The position numbers and the translations under genes were made by a program. This document shows, piece after piece, positions 1 to 11,081 of a stretch of DNA of 64,000 nucleotides (the first letter of the stretch is position 1; each line of letters starts with the position of its first letter). The stretch spans positions 146,446,864-146,510,863 of the forward strand of contig CP136064.1 in NCBI GenBank assembly GCA_032622095.1, given 5' to 3'. Under the pieces are notes generated by a model. The model made no database searches. It was not told where the DNA came from and worked only from the letters and a program-made list of their open reading frames with translations. The stretch is from Siphonodentalium dalli (Eukaryota; Mollusca; Scaphopoda; Gadilida; Siphonodentaliidae).

Positions 1-100
1 TTACCCAGCTGGACGTATGTATAATTACTTTAAAGTTAATTTGATAACCTGCCTGCACATGTGGCATTTTTATACATTCCTGATGTGAAATTTACTAACA

Positions 101-213
101 TAGAACTAACGTGTTAATTTGCTAACATAAAGCATATGTGCAATTTTACAGCTCTTAAGAGCTATAAAATTGCACATATGCTTTATGTTAGCAAATTTGC
201 ACGTTAGTTCTAC
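101..213. repeat. near-perfect long palindrome
   Basis: The two arms, each about 53 bases, meet at the self-complementary core GCTCTTAAGAGC (151-162). They differ at only a few positions, and each carries CATATG, GCTAACAT and an outer CGTTAGTTCTA-type end. No open frame crosses it. It is most simply a foldback MITE or a hairpin-forming inverted duplication. I do not see a clear target duplication outside the arms. Confidence 0.8.
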
Positions 214-899
214 GTTAGAAATTTGGTTCAGAGTTTTCCAACGTATAACTAGTGTGCATATCCGCTAACCTGACCACATGTGCAATATGTTAGTTTTTAA
301 GCTCCGCCCATCTCACTTTTGACAGCTAAATTACAACATTAGTTCTACATTAGTTCTACGTTGGCAATCAGATTAGAAATCCGCTTAGATCTAATGTGGT
401 TTTTGGTAAGGGCTCACACACAAAGAATATATGTGCACAACTGTACGTGCTACAGTGATCTTGCAAAGCCTTGCATCCGCGCGATCCGTAATTTGTTAGC
501 TTATTGCAAATAACACATATTCACTTTCCAGAAACGGCAACCTTTTCAAAAAATCACTGAGAATGTAATCTTTTTCTTTACCATCTTTATGACGAATTTT
601 GACCGGCTTTTGAAACCAGGCAAATGAAAATTTATTCTTAACTCCAACGTCGTCGTATCGATCGCCTTCTTTCACAATTGAATTCATAACAATCACTTTT
701 AAAACTTCTAATTTCTTTTGAAAGAGATCGCGAACCGTGAACTCTTTTGTTCAAAACAAAAGAATGATCGCGGCAAAAAATATCCCGAAGTCCGTCGAGT
801 CAACGAATATCATTGGCTTGATGTCGAGCATCGACACCAAAGGAAGCGAATCGAGCCAATGAGAAGCTACGTATTAAACCGGCATGGTGGAACCGGTGT
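214..899. other. no gene recognised; short minus-strand open frame
   Basis: Only weak signals are visible. An open frame of 66 codons runs on the minus strand from 696 to 496, is rich in K, F and D, and has no motif I recognise; a conserved exon cannot be excluded but is not supported. A small hairpin at about 728-772 pairs around CTTTTGTT/AACAAAAG. Confidence 0.4.
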
Positions 900-1204
900 T
901 GCCGAAAAAACAACCGGTGTCGCTTTGAATGACCGGACAATGGGAGGCACCGCGCGAGGCCTCACCAGGCGGCGCTGTTATCCGATTGGTTATAGCATTA
1001 CTTTCGATTTCGCTATCGGCGTTTGTTACGCCACACCGTGGTGTTGCTTGGTACGCAGATTTTCATATTCTGTGGTCGATCGATAATCCACTGGGCGACT
1101 GTATTATTATGGTTATTTCGTACTGAGTATAAATCGTACCGATAGAGTCACGATAGTACAACAAAGATTAGCACATGTGTTTACATCACCGGTGTACTTG
1201 TGGG

Positions 1205-1990
1205 GGCATGTTTCTATTATGACGGCTCGCTATCCCGAAAGTCCGCTATTCGGAAGGTTCTCTATTCCGAAGGTTTTTGTTATTTTTAGGTTAATTCTAT
1301 ATTCTAAAGTATTGAGACTAATTTGAGAGGGTTCATTATCACAAAGATTCTTTTTACGGAGTGTGCGCTCACATCCGAACTGATCCTGCGCGCATACCGA
1401 TACAGATACAGGAGGAAATAACTTAACTTAGAACATTAAATGTGATTTTGTTTTGTTTTCGCGGGTTTTCTTGAGATTTAATGTCATTACGTGGGCCCAT
1501 ACTTTTGAATTCTTGGCATATAATATGAATGTTGTGGTATATTGTGGACCCTCCCGCATTGGGACATGACACAGGTACAGTTGACTTAAGTGATGTTCTG
1601 TGTGGGCTCCAATTTGGAGTTCAATATTTTAAGGGCCAAATTTAGGATTTTATGGGCCCATACCTTTGAACTCTGGGCATATAACATGAATATTGGGGGC
1701 ATGTCTCTATTCCGAAGGTTCTCTATCCAGAATGTCCACTATTCCGAAATTTCTCTGAATGTTCGCTATTCCGAAGGTTCACCAATCAGAAGGTTCGTTA
1801 TTCCGAAGGTTCTGTATTCCGAAGGTTTTTGTTATTTTAAGGTTAATTCTATATTCTAAAGTATTGGGAGGGTTCATTATCACGAAGATTCTTTTTATGA
1901 AGGAAATAACTTAAAACATTAAATGTGATTTTGTTTTGTTTTCGCGGGTTTTCTTGAGTTTAATGTCATTAAGTATGACTTTATTTCTCA
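1205..1990 (+). repeat. internal direct repeat with CTATTCCGAAGGTT minirepeats
   Basis: Two related blocks, starting near 1205 and 1690, each hold GGGGGCATGT, a run of degenerate ~17-base units with core ATTCCGAAGGTT, then TTTTTGTTATTTT, and end in GATTTTGTTTTGTTTTCGCG. The second block has about eight minirepeat units. The same organisation is present inverted near 57.9-58.6 kb. Open frames across it are probably incidental, because they consist of the minirepeats. Confidence 0.7.
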
Positions 1991-2448
1991 TTAAATATTC
2001 ACGCCAAGCAGCCCACACAATTGCTATGTTTCCATGCGATTTAATGTCATTACGTGTGACCTAATATCTCAATAATCTGAGGCAAGAGTACGCCTGCTAA
2101 AGGCGAATTATAACAGTGGGGCAATAACGCTCAATGAATACTGGGAACTATAACAAACTGCGCAGCAGAATATCGCTGATTAAACGAGTATGAGATGAGC
2201 CTAACTGCAATTGTGACTTTGTTTAAAGGCCCACTTAATTTTCGAGTCATTCATTTTTGTTATAGTATATATACGGTTTTAATAACAATTTATGCCATGA
2301 AATTTGAATAAATTACTATAATTCATCACCATTTGAAACGCAGAATCCTTCTATCTCCTAGTTTGAAACACCTTTAAAATACCGCGACAAGTCGTGCGTC
2401 GTATATCTAGCAATTAGCAACTAACATGTCCTCTTCGGCTTTCCATAG

Positions 2449-2965
2449 ATTTCAACGTAATTTGATACTTATGGGTATTTGTGTCCGGGAAGTGTTTTGG
2501 ACGGGTCAAATCGTGAGCCCGACCTGACCTTGACCTTTAAAACTGTCAATGCAAGGTCAATTTTGGTAAAACGGACACATTTCGGCGAAATTTGATACCT
2601 AGGGATACTTTTGTCCGGGGAGTGTTTTGAACGGGTCAAATCGTGACATCGGCGTGACCTTGACCTTCAGTGTGGTCAATCAAAGGTCAAATCTGGTAAA
2701 ACGGATGGATTTCGACGAAATTTGATACATATGGGTACTTTTGTCGGGGGAGTGTTTTGGACGGGTCAAATCATGACTCCGACCTTACCTTGACCTTCAA
2801 AATTGTTAATTAAAGGTCAAGTGGGGTAAAACGGACGGATTTCGACGAAATTTGATACCTAGTGGTACTTTTCTCCGGGTGGGGGTGTTTTGGACGGGTC
2901 AAATCATGACCCTGACCTGACCTTGACTTTCGAAATAGTCAATTGAAGGTCAAATCGCGCCTTTC
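2449..2965 (+). repeat. four tandem ~130-bp units rich in AGGTCA half-sites
   Basis: Units begin at about 2449, 2580, 2709 and 2839 with TTTCGACGAAATTTGATAC or close variants. Each contains ACGGGTCAAAT, then a TGACCTTGACCTT-like core (2525, 2655, 2785, 2918) and an AAGGTCAA near its end. TGACCTTGA reads TCAAGGTCA on the other strand, the extended half-site used by NR5A and ERR type nuclear receptors. That function is not shown here. Confidence 0.85.
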
Positions 2966-3254
2966 GCCGGAAATCAGATGGGAAACATCCCGGACGAAGT
3001 CGGGCCCATCAGCTTGTTTAATAAAGAAGACAGTTTGAAGAAAGTAATGTATAACACGAGAAACGGGAAAACTGGAAATATAGAAGTATGCAAATTTCCC
3101 ACATAAAATTTGAAAGCTGGTTTATAGAATAATTGTATTATAATTTATATTTATGGCTAATAATATGATCTTGGTGGCGTTACCATTTCTGACTATGGTT
3201 TTCTTGTTTACCTTAGTCGACATGCGTATTTTGTACCCATCGGATCGTTCTATA

Positions 3255-4646
3255 GGAATCAGGGAGCTAAATGTGTTCTAGAGTCGGGGAGCGAGTACAC
3301 CGTGGAGTGCTAAAGGTGAAGGTAACTGAAGAATGACCTTCACCTGATACATGCGACACGTTATTAAAGGATGACATCGCGTTTATTTGATTTGTACATA
3401 ATATCTAAATAATTTAAACTGGTGAATGAATGGGGGAATGGATTTTTGTGAGCGGGAAATTTATTTAACTAGCTGCTGTATAGTCCAAGTCTTCTCGTAC
3501 TAAAACTAGCTAAGATTTTGGGATGGAGATGCTAGTATTTAGCCCGAGTTCCAGGCCCATGCATTCCTATGACACGACTTAAGCGTTAGTGACCCGCTCA
3601 AATAAAACCACAATTATATGAAATAAAATATCACAATTGCTACAATAAACGGATAGTTTCCGCAGAAGACATGCTATTTGATCTGAAACCCACATCGGTT
3701 GTGAATTGAAAGCGGTAATTTAATGTGAAAAGAAACATTTGCCGCAGTGTTTACATAAGTATGCGAACTCAGTTGACCTTGCGAACTGCGTTCGGCATTT
3801 TCCGGTGAAAATATTCCGTAGATTTTCAATCAACCACGCACGATGAATTCTCCATTGTAATCGTAATTATACGTGACAATAAATAAATAAATACATAGAT
3901 TAAATACATATTGAAGATATAAATGTAATACATTAAATAAATTACGGGAATTACAACCATCTCACAGTTTAAAACAGTGTAAACACAACGAGCATTAGAA
4001 TATCATGGGGGCCGCCATTTTGTTTGTATCGAAATTCGTCTCGGCCAAAACAAACACCGGACAATGCCGAAGTTCTTCGGAACCTGAGTTCGGCTTTCAG
4101 TTAAGTAAACAAACAGAAAAAACAACGATGTTTGTGGCAATCAACCGGAATATTCTATGTGTAATTTAACATTAAAGTTAGATTATTATACACCATTATG
4201 ACCATAAGATGTCACTCTTTCCGATGTATATAGCATCATGTATTGCTTTGTTAGGTAAATCGAGTAAAATACACCACAGATTCCCGCCACAGATCCTGGG
4301 CGTATAACTCGTGTCATAGGAATGCATGGGCCTGGATCTCGGACTAAATACTAGCATCTCCATCCCAAAATCTTAGCTAGTTTTAGATCGAGAAGACTTG
4401 GACTAGCTGCTGTAGTCCTGGGTTTTTCCAGATCAAATTTGGCTGTGAGATAGCCCTGTCGTAGACTTGGGGATTTATTTTAAAAAGTAAACACATGACC
4501 TATGATTTTTCTTGCATTTTCGTGATCAACTGGTGTCAATCTAGCTGGGTAAACATCACTGGTGTGGCTTGCAGGCTTCAATTCAGTGAATTTGGCCGAA
4601 ACGTTAACACTGTCGCCTATGGGAAACCATTTAGTTCAGTGATTCC
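3255..4646. mobile_element. 458-bp MITE (copy 1), interrupted by a nested element
   Basis: The ends are imperfect inverted repeats: GGAATCAGGGAGCTAAATG on the left, and on the right the complement of GGAATCACTGAACTAAATG. A TA lies directly outside both ends (3253-3254, 4647-4648), as expected of the Tc1/mariner/IS630 group. Removing the nested element and one of its 9-bp target copies leaves exactly 458 bp, the length of the uninterrupted copy at 5544-6001. There is no coding capacity, so it is non-autonomous. Confidence 0.85.
3481..4405. mobile_element. 925-bp Mutator-like foldback element with 9-bp target duplication
   Basis: The left end starts TAGTCCAAGTCTTCTCG and the right end is its exact complement. 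Terminal inverted repeats run about 100 bases with few mismatches, through CTAGCTAAGATTTTGGGATG and on to CATTCCTATGACACGA. The flanks are GCTGCTGTA at 3472-3480 and again at 4406-4414. The intact sister copy carries a single GCTGCTGTA at the equivalent place near 5762, so this is a true insertion with a 9-bp duplication. Long terminal repeats with a 9-bp duplication fit the Mutator superfamily. There is no transposase inside. Confidence 0.88.
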
Positions 4647-4651
4647 TATAA

Positions 4652-5543
4652 GGAAAATTTGAATTTTACGAAAATTCACGTCTCGCCATGATAAGTTGTT
4701 AATTCCATATTTTCTTATTTTCAAATGATAATGACCACATTTTGGACATATTTAAAGAAGAAACCCATGGATTCGCCTGTAGATAGTAAAGAAAGTGATA
4801 AATCTGGGAATTTTGCATGGACATCCGGTACCATTAGGGGGTCAGGGGGTCTAAAGCCCCTCTCCCATAATTTTGAGGAGTGTTAGCCCCCCCCCCAAAT
4901 CGGGAAAAGGTGACAGTTGACCCAATTAAGCTTTTCCGGCACCCTGCAGTCTTAACGGGGACCGTAGCCCCACCCCAAGTCGGCGGGGGGGGGGGGGTGA
5001 TGGCATCACAACAAGAGTTACTGTCGTGCAAAATTGTCATGGCAGGTTTGTTAAACAGACAGTATGCCCTGCCATCTGGTAAAATTTCATGTCTGATGCT
5101 GTGTCTGATGTTGTATCATTATGTTTAGATATTTAAATTGACTTATGGTTGCTTTATATTGCTATTAAAGTATTTTTTATTTTAATCTTCTGTTAATTTT
5201 GGTAAATGTTTATTATAAATTGCCAAATTCTGCATGAAAAGTGTTTAAAATTGGACAATATATCGCTCTCAAAGTGTATATTAACATTTCCTCTTCAATT
5301 TAGTAATATTATGGTATATCAGGGCATACTTCAGTTATACGAGATGCATCAGCTAGTAAAATTGAAAAACAAATCTTAATTTTTTGGCTTTATTTTGAGG
5401 ATTGACACTAATTTTCAGGATGCCTCATATAGGAAAAATAAACCACTACTGCTCGATATAATCCATTTTTGATTTCAGTAAGGTCTATATTTTGATAAAA
5501 TACTATAAGAAACGCTGTGTTTTTACACATGTACATATATATA
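4652..5543. other. no gene recognised; C- and G-runs
   Basis: A GC-rich patch at 4838-4998 contains a C run near 4880-4892 and a G run near 4983-4997, with CCCCTAAT/GGGGTC-like words between them. It may be a remnant of a G-ended element like those at 11.1 and 59.4 kb. The remainder is AT-rich with nothing I can call. Confidence 0.4.
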
Positions 5544-6001
5544 GGAATCATGGAGCTAAATGTGTTCTAGAGTCGGTGAGCGAGTACACCGTGGAATGCT
5601 AAAGGTGAAGGTAACTGAAGAATGACCTTCACCTGATACATGCGACACGTTATTAAAGGATGACATCGCGTTTATTTGATTTGTACATAATATCTAAAAA
5701 ATTTAAACTGGTGAATGAATGGGGGAATGGATTTTTGTGAGCGGGAAATTTATTTAACTAGCTGCTGTAGTCCTGGGTTTTTCCAGATCCAATTTGGCTG
5801 TGAGATAGCCCTGTCGTAGACTTGGGGATTTATTTTAAAAAGTAAACACATGACCTATGATTTTTCTTGCATTTTCGTGATCAACTGGTGTCAATCTAGC
5901 TGGGTAAACATCACTGGTATGGCTTGCAGGCTTCAATTCAGTGAATTTGGCCGAAACGTTAACACTGTCGCCTATGGGAAACCATTTAGTTCAGTGATTC
6001 C
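5544..6001. mobile_element. 458-bp MITE (copy 2), uninterrupted
   Basis: It is nearly identical to the two outer parts of 3255-4646 and provides the empty site for the nested Mutator-like element. The left end GGAATCATGGAGCTAAATG follows TATATA. The right end TTCAGTGATTCC is followed by TT instead of TA, so one flank has mutated or the target duplication is not a strict TA. No open frame of note. Confidence 0.85.
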
Positions 6002-6509
6002 TTTACACTAACATAACACATTTATTGAGATGTGTCTTCGCGTGGTTATAATAATTATACCATAAAGAAACTAAAGGTATGACTTGAGAAGCGTGGAGCT
6101 ATCCTGACTGGTCGAAAACATGACTTAATAGAGAGATAGATTTTCGTGTACTATCCATCGTGGTCTATTTCTGACATCGCAAACGTGTTATACTTTACAA
6201 GTTCCCGAGGAATAATTCTAGCGTATATTTCCATTCAATATATATCTTTTATTCCTCCAAGTCAATATGAAGATTTTACAAAAGAATATACATGAATATA
6301 ATGATTAAATAACAGGAACATAGAAATATAAGAGAAAAAGAACTTATTCTTATGACCCGCCACCAATTGATTCTTCATAATTGCACGGGAATTGAATAGG
6401 GCGTGGAGATCAAATTCCATGCCACACCACGCACACTAGGTACATGTATCTGGATGGCCACACCATATAAGTATGGAGTGTCCAAGGGACAAGTGTTTCC
6501 ATACCGTGT

Positions 6510-6549
6510 CGGTATATACATATATATACATACGTATACATACACATAC

Positions 6550-6589
<40 letters not shown>
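6510..6589. repeat. (TA)n/(CATA)n microsatellite
   Basis: An alternating TA and CATA tract with ACATACA interruptions. Tyrosine/isoleucine-rich frames read across it in several frames are artefacts of the repeat. The preceding stretch (6002-6509) shows nothing I recognise. Confidence 0.9.
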
Positions 6590-6592
<3 letters not shown>

Positions 6593-6603
6593 CGCGGAAG
6601 CCA

Positions 6604-6876
6604 CATTAGGGAGACATTTGTGTGTAAATAACCCACATTAGGGCGACTTTTACATTAGGGCGACTTTTTGTGTGTCCCCCTAATGTTTAGCGTGTTTTTT
6701 AAGTGAATTTAACATGCAAATTTATATATTTTTCCTGTCATGTGTGATCTCTGTGACACTATTATTCACCAACTGTCGATAGTTTTTGCGCGGAATGAAT
6801 ATTTTAATAGATATATGCAATTAAATTATCGGTAGTGTATATCTGACAGTGTTACAGACCGACATTAGGGGGACCT
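6604..6876. repeat. cluster of CATTAGGGnGAC words
   Basis: Direct copies of CATTAGGG(A/C/G)GAC occur at 6604, 6636, 6653 and near 6864, and an inverted copy GTCCCCCTAATG at 6674. The direct and inverted copies at 6653 and 6674 form a short inverted repeat. The same word occurs in the big satellite, in the 236-bp tandem repeat and at 47.9-48.2 kb. It probably represents terminal or subterminal motifs of small transposons. Confidence 0.6.
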
Positions 6877-7289
6877 GGTTTTATTGTGATAAATACTGTT
6901 AATTTGGGAATATGTTTGCATGACGAAGACTGATTATGGGTTATATCTTATAATTAAAACCGCTTACTCAATATCAACTTTTAAAATTCAAAATCCTGAG
7001 ATATATTTCGATTTACGTATTTTGCGGTGATATTTTCTACGACACAGGAGATATAGAATTACATCTGAATAAACCATGCATTAAGTAGACAACCACATTG
7101 GTCAGTTACTAATGAGGTTTGATATATGGGTAATTTGGCCCGGAAAATATTATTAGATAGGTCCCATTGACATTAGATGTCCTAAAGGGGCAATAACAAC
7201 GCATTTAACTAACTAATTGATTATAGACCAAAAATGGTTGCAATCAGGTCGGTGTAAGTTTAAACACGGGGATGACCCATATAGTGTGG

Positions 7290-8270
7290 TATAGATGCCG
7301 TTGACCTCAGACGCCTTTAAGGGTAAAATTTGAACAATAAAGAGCGTTCTTTATAAGTTTAAAGTATTTGTAGGAAAATTGGTACAAATGAACCACCCAA
7401 CTTGATGAATGTCACGCGATAGGCATCTTCGACCCAAGATGACTTACATGGGTATATAATCAATACAGAGCGTTTATCATCATTCCAGAAGATATGTGAG
7501 AAAATTGGTGACAAAAGTCGAATGACGCAGGGCATGTCAAGGGATTGGGTTTGTTGACCTCAAATTATTTAAAGATGCACTAATAATAAGAAATTAAAAG
7601 ATAAATGTAACTTTATCCGGATGCCGCTGATCTCAGACGATTTTAATGGACAAATGTGAGCAATAAAGAGCGTTAGTTATAGGCTCAAAGTATATGTAGG
7701 GAAACTGGTACAGATGAATCACCCGACCAGGTGGTTGTCACGCGATAGGCGTCTTTGACCTCAGATGACTTACATGGTCATATAATCAATAAAGAGCGTT
7801 TATTTTCATTCCTGAAGATGAGTGGGGGAAATTTGTGACAAAACTGGAATGACGCAGGGCGTGTCAAAGGATTGGGTGTGTTGACCTCACACGATTTAAA
7901 GATTCACTAATAATTAGCAATTAAAAGAAAAAAATTAACTCTATCCGGATGCCGTTGATCTCAGACGACTTTAGTGGGCAAATGCGAGCAATGAAGGCAT
8001 TCGCTATAGGCTCAAAGTATATGAAGAAAAATTGGTACAGATGAATCACCCGACCAGGTGATTTCACGTGATAGGCGTCTTTGACCTCAGATGATTTCAT
8101 TGATATACAATCATTAAAGAGCGTTTATTATTATTTCATGGAGATATGTGGAGAAATTGATGCAAAAAAGTGACATGACGCAGGGAATGTCACGGGATTG
8201 GTTTTGTTTACCTATAATGGTTTTGAAGAGGCACTAATAATCAGCAATTAAGAGATAGTTTAACTTTGGC
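7290..8270 (+). repeat. 327-bp tandem repeat, three units
   Basis: Units begin near 7293, 7620 and 7947 with GATGCCGTTGACCTCAGACG or variants. Each contains AATAAAGAGCGTT twice about 126 bases apart (degenerate in places), the phrase GATAGGCGTCTTTGACCTCAGA, and ends near CACTAATAAT. Divergence between units is moderate, so the array is not recent. It is non-coding. Confidence 0.85.
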
Positions 8271-10511
8271 TTCGAACAGCTGGGTTCTGTTAAATTACAA
8301 GAACCGGGGAGGGCTAAATTTGCATTCGTTATGGTGATTGATACATGACGGTACACATGCGTGGTGGGCTACATACTGTGAGCGTATCCATCAAATAAGT
8401 CATGAATGGGGTCGACCGATGACACGTCATAGACGGTTACGCATTCCAAAAAACGCTTAGCCTACATTTCGGCTAGATTAGTTAAAACTTCAATGACTGT
8501 TCACTATAGCAAGTCAACATGATTGGGAGAGGGGTATTGTTAGAATGGATGCGCCACGGTATATTCTAGAAGTCAAGATGTGTCAACCACAGTATACAAG
8601 GCCCGTGGTGTTTTCAAAACCACGCGTGGCCAACATTTTAACACGGAAAAAACACGGAAAAATCGCACGTGGTCTTAGCGTCAATGAATACAGAATTGTC
8701 AGATAAAATCTTTTATAATAAAAAACAATTTCATATATTGAATTATATATATATATCATATTTGTTTATCTGTGTCTATGGCCTTTATATCCATGTCATG
8801 TTTTGTTGTCGCATTTTATTTTAGTTGGCATTACTATTTTCTTGTGTTTGTTCATATTACATGTACGCAAATGGTTTCGGTAGTTTGTGCGGCGATATCG
8901 TGTTCTAACAAATGGGTGAAAAATTGGATATAACATTACAAAAATTCATAAGTTAAAGACATATTATGCACTTGTTCGGACGCGTGAAACTGATTAGTTA
9001 GTATGCATGCGCTATGCCATGGGGGGATGTATGAATTCTACTAACATTGCCGAAAATCTCAAACAAATCGACCGTACCACTTCATAGAAAACATCGTCTG
9101 AACTACTATATTATACGCTCAATTGTAAATATTTACTTCCCGATTCGGGACGCAACTATCGGCGGTAAATTTACACAAATGATTTCGCCATCGGGGGGTC
9201 ACTGTATTTAATGCATATATATATAAGAATTACGGTGTGTTCTGTCAATTTGGATATAATATTTGTAAAAATAACTACTTTCAGCAAGATATTCTCCATT
9301 TCTATTTCATCACCCTACCGGAGTGTTTCAGATCACTTTAAAATATCGAATTTAATGTCCAAAACGTAACTAAAGTTTTAAATTTTAATTAATTTGTTTT
9401 GAAAACTGGGATCAAAATTTATATAAATAAAATTTAGTTTTTCCAAATTTAATTTAAAATGCTCATTTTCAACAATTAATAAAATTTTCAAGAATTGTTA
9501 GTATCAAAGTAATTTCATATATATGCACATATGCATATTTTATAGCACACACAATATAACATATTTTTATGAGTAATCGCGGTATATTGGTATCTTTACT
9601 TTCTTTGGGCCAATTTTTACAATCGACGGGTTGAATTTCGATAAAATTTCCGTTAAATAAAATGATGCTGCCAATCGCACAAAGGAATCACCACGAGAAT
9701 ACCACGCAGCCAAGAACGATTATCGACGATTAACACGCATTAAGTAAAGTAATTGCCATGAAAATATAGCAGATAGACTGGGATCGACTACAGAATGGTA
9801 ACTGTAGCAGTCGTGGCCAGTCCCAAATATGTAAGTAGAATGACTGCTATCTTCTGAGAAGAACCCATCGTACATGTATATCCCTGGAATTTTCTTCCTA
9901 ATGTATGGACAAATTAATGCCATATCCGGTATCGGTATCTCTTTGATTTCACCTCATCGCGCAAGAGGTAATAAATCAGCCAGTGCACAGATGCCACGAA
10001 CTTGTCGATGCGGCCTCGTTTGTTGTAACTCGATATAAGGTTATCAATTAGCCTGATAGAAATGTATCCTGTGTGTGTTCCAATATTGATGTCCAGCTTT
10101 ATATGTATGAATAGTTTCGTAAATTCCAATCTAAAATGCAATTGTACTTGAATTGTGCCAATAGAGACCGATGGTGCTTGTATTTAAACAATTATTGTGT
10201 AGTTTTGTGTACGGAAGTACACCAGAGCCGGTAGTAAGATTATATATATGATTGTACTGATTTGTGTAACCAGTCAGATTTGGCTCCCATTACTCCCAAG
10301 TGTCAGAAGCTGTTAATGAATAAAATTATCTTGGAATTCAGTTTAGTAATACTGGTAAATTCATACATGGTTCACAGCACGAGACGTTTCCGTTGCGCGC
10401 GAAGCCACCTCGCGCGATTTAAATGGGACGGACTGGCCTCATTTCGGTTTAGGGAAGAGTTTAACACACCAGATGGTCTGGGCAATTTGCGAAAAATACT
10501 TGAAGATTAAG
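8271..10511. other. no gene recognised
   Basis: AT-rich sequence without a convincing exon. Two overlapping minus-strand open frames (10141-9914 and 9923-9720) have no motif I recognise and no codon signal that sets them apart. A short repeat of the ACCACG/CGTGG type lies near 8605-8680. Confidence 0.35.
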
Positions 10512-11081
10512 AAAGCTCCTCAAAAGTGCTGGTCCGTGAAGTTGGATCGAAGTTCGAAATTCGGTGGAGATTCGCGTGAAGTTAGATTGAAGTTCGAAGT
10601 TCGAAATTCGGTGGAGATTCGACCCCCACTTTTGTTTGCCTCAAATGCATTGTTGTGTTCCAATTCGTGTTCCCCTGCTCGAATTTTGGGTCAAAAGTTA
10701 TTTTTTTCACTTTTTCTGAGATACTGCTGGACTTGGAAAATTTAGCCACGGCGCTGGACTTAGAAAATTTCGCCTTCAATATCAATGCGCCGAAGGGAAG
10801 TGGCATTGTTTATGGCTGGATTGAGCTGAAATTTGGTATGTTTGATACTTTCCATAAGAGAATCAAGCAAACTAACGCTCAGCTTCGAGAAATTACTCTA
10901 TCTATAGGTTTGAATTTCAATCTGGGCGAATTTCGATCTGGATTGAACTTCGAAATTCAGATTGAAATTCGACCCCCACTTTTGTTTGCCTTAAATGCAT
11001 TGTTGTGTTCCAATTCGTGCTCCCCTGCTCGAATTTTGGGTCAAAAGAGATTTTTTTTCACTTTTTCTGAGATACTGCTGG

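Larger units (their letters stand above)
900..3211 (+). repeat. family A interspersed repeat, copy 1
   Basis: The block matches, in reverse complement, the block at 56648-59275. Where I aligned them by eye the two agree at roughly nine bases in ten over more than 1.9 kb. Shared landmarks in order are ATGGGAGGCACCGCGC, a GGTCGATCGATAAT stretch, CTATTCCGAAGGTT minirepeats, four ~130-bp tandem units, and an end at GACTATGGTTTTCTTG (about 3195-3211). Homology stops abruptly after that end. This copy lacks the THAP exon found in copy 2, so it may be an internally deleted relative. No clean terminal repeat or target duplication identifies the transposon class. Confidence 0.75.

Noticed and set aside
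1590-1859. Small protein conserved between the two family A copies (also 58003-58254)
   Set aside because: The two frames agree only in their first half, then diverge by frameshift through the CTATTCCGAAGGTT minirepeats; conservation is that of the DNA repeat.
6375-6636. Tyrosine/isoleucine-rich small proteins
   Set aside because: They are translations of a TA/CATA microsatellite, readable in several frames and both strands; the same holds at 48166-48562.
6604-6876. TTAGGG words as telomeric repeat
   Set aside because: The hexamer occurs singly within a longer TTAGGGnGAC word, never as a tandem (TTAGGG)n run.
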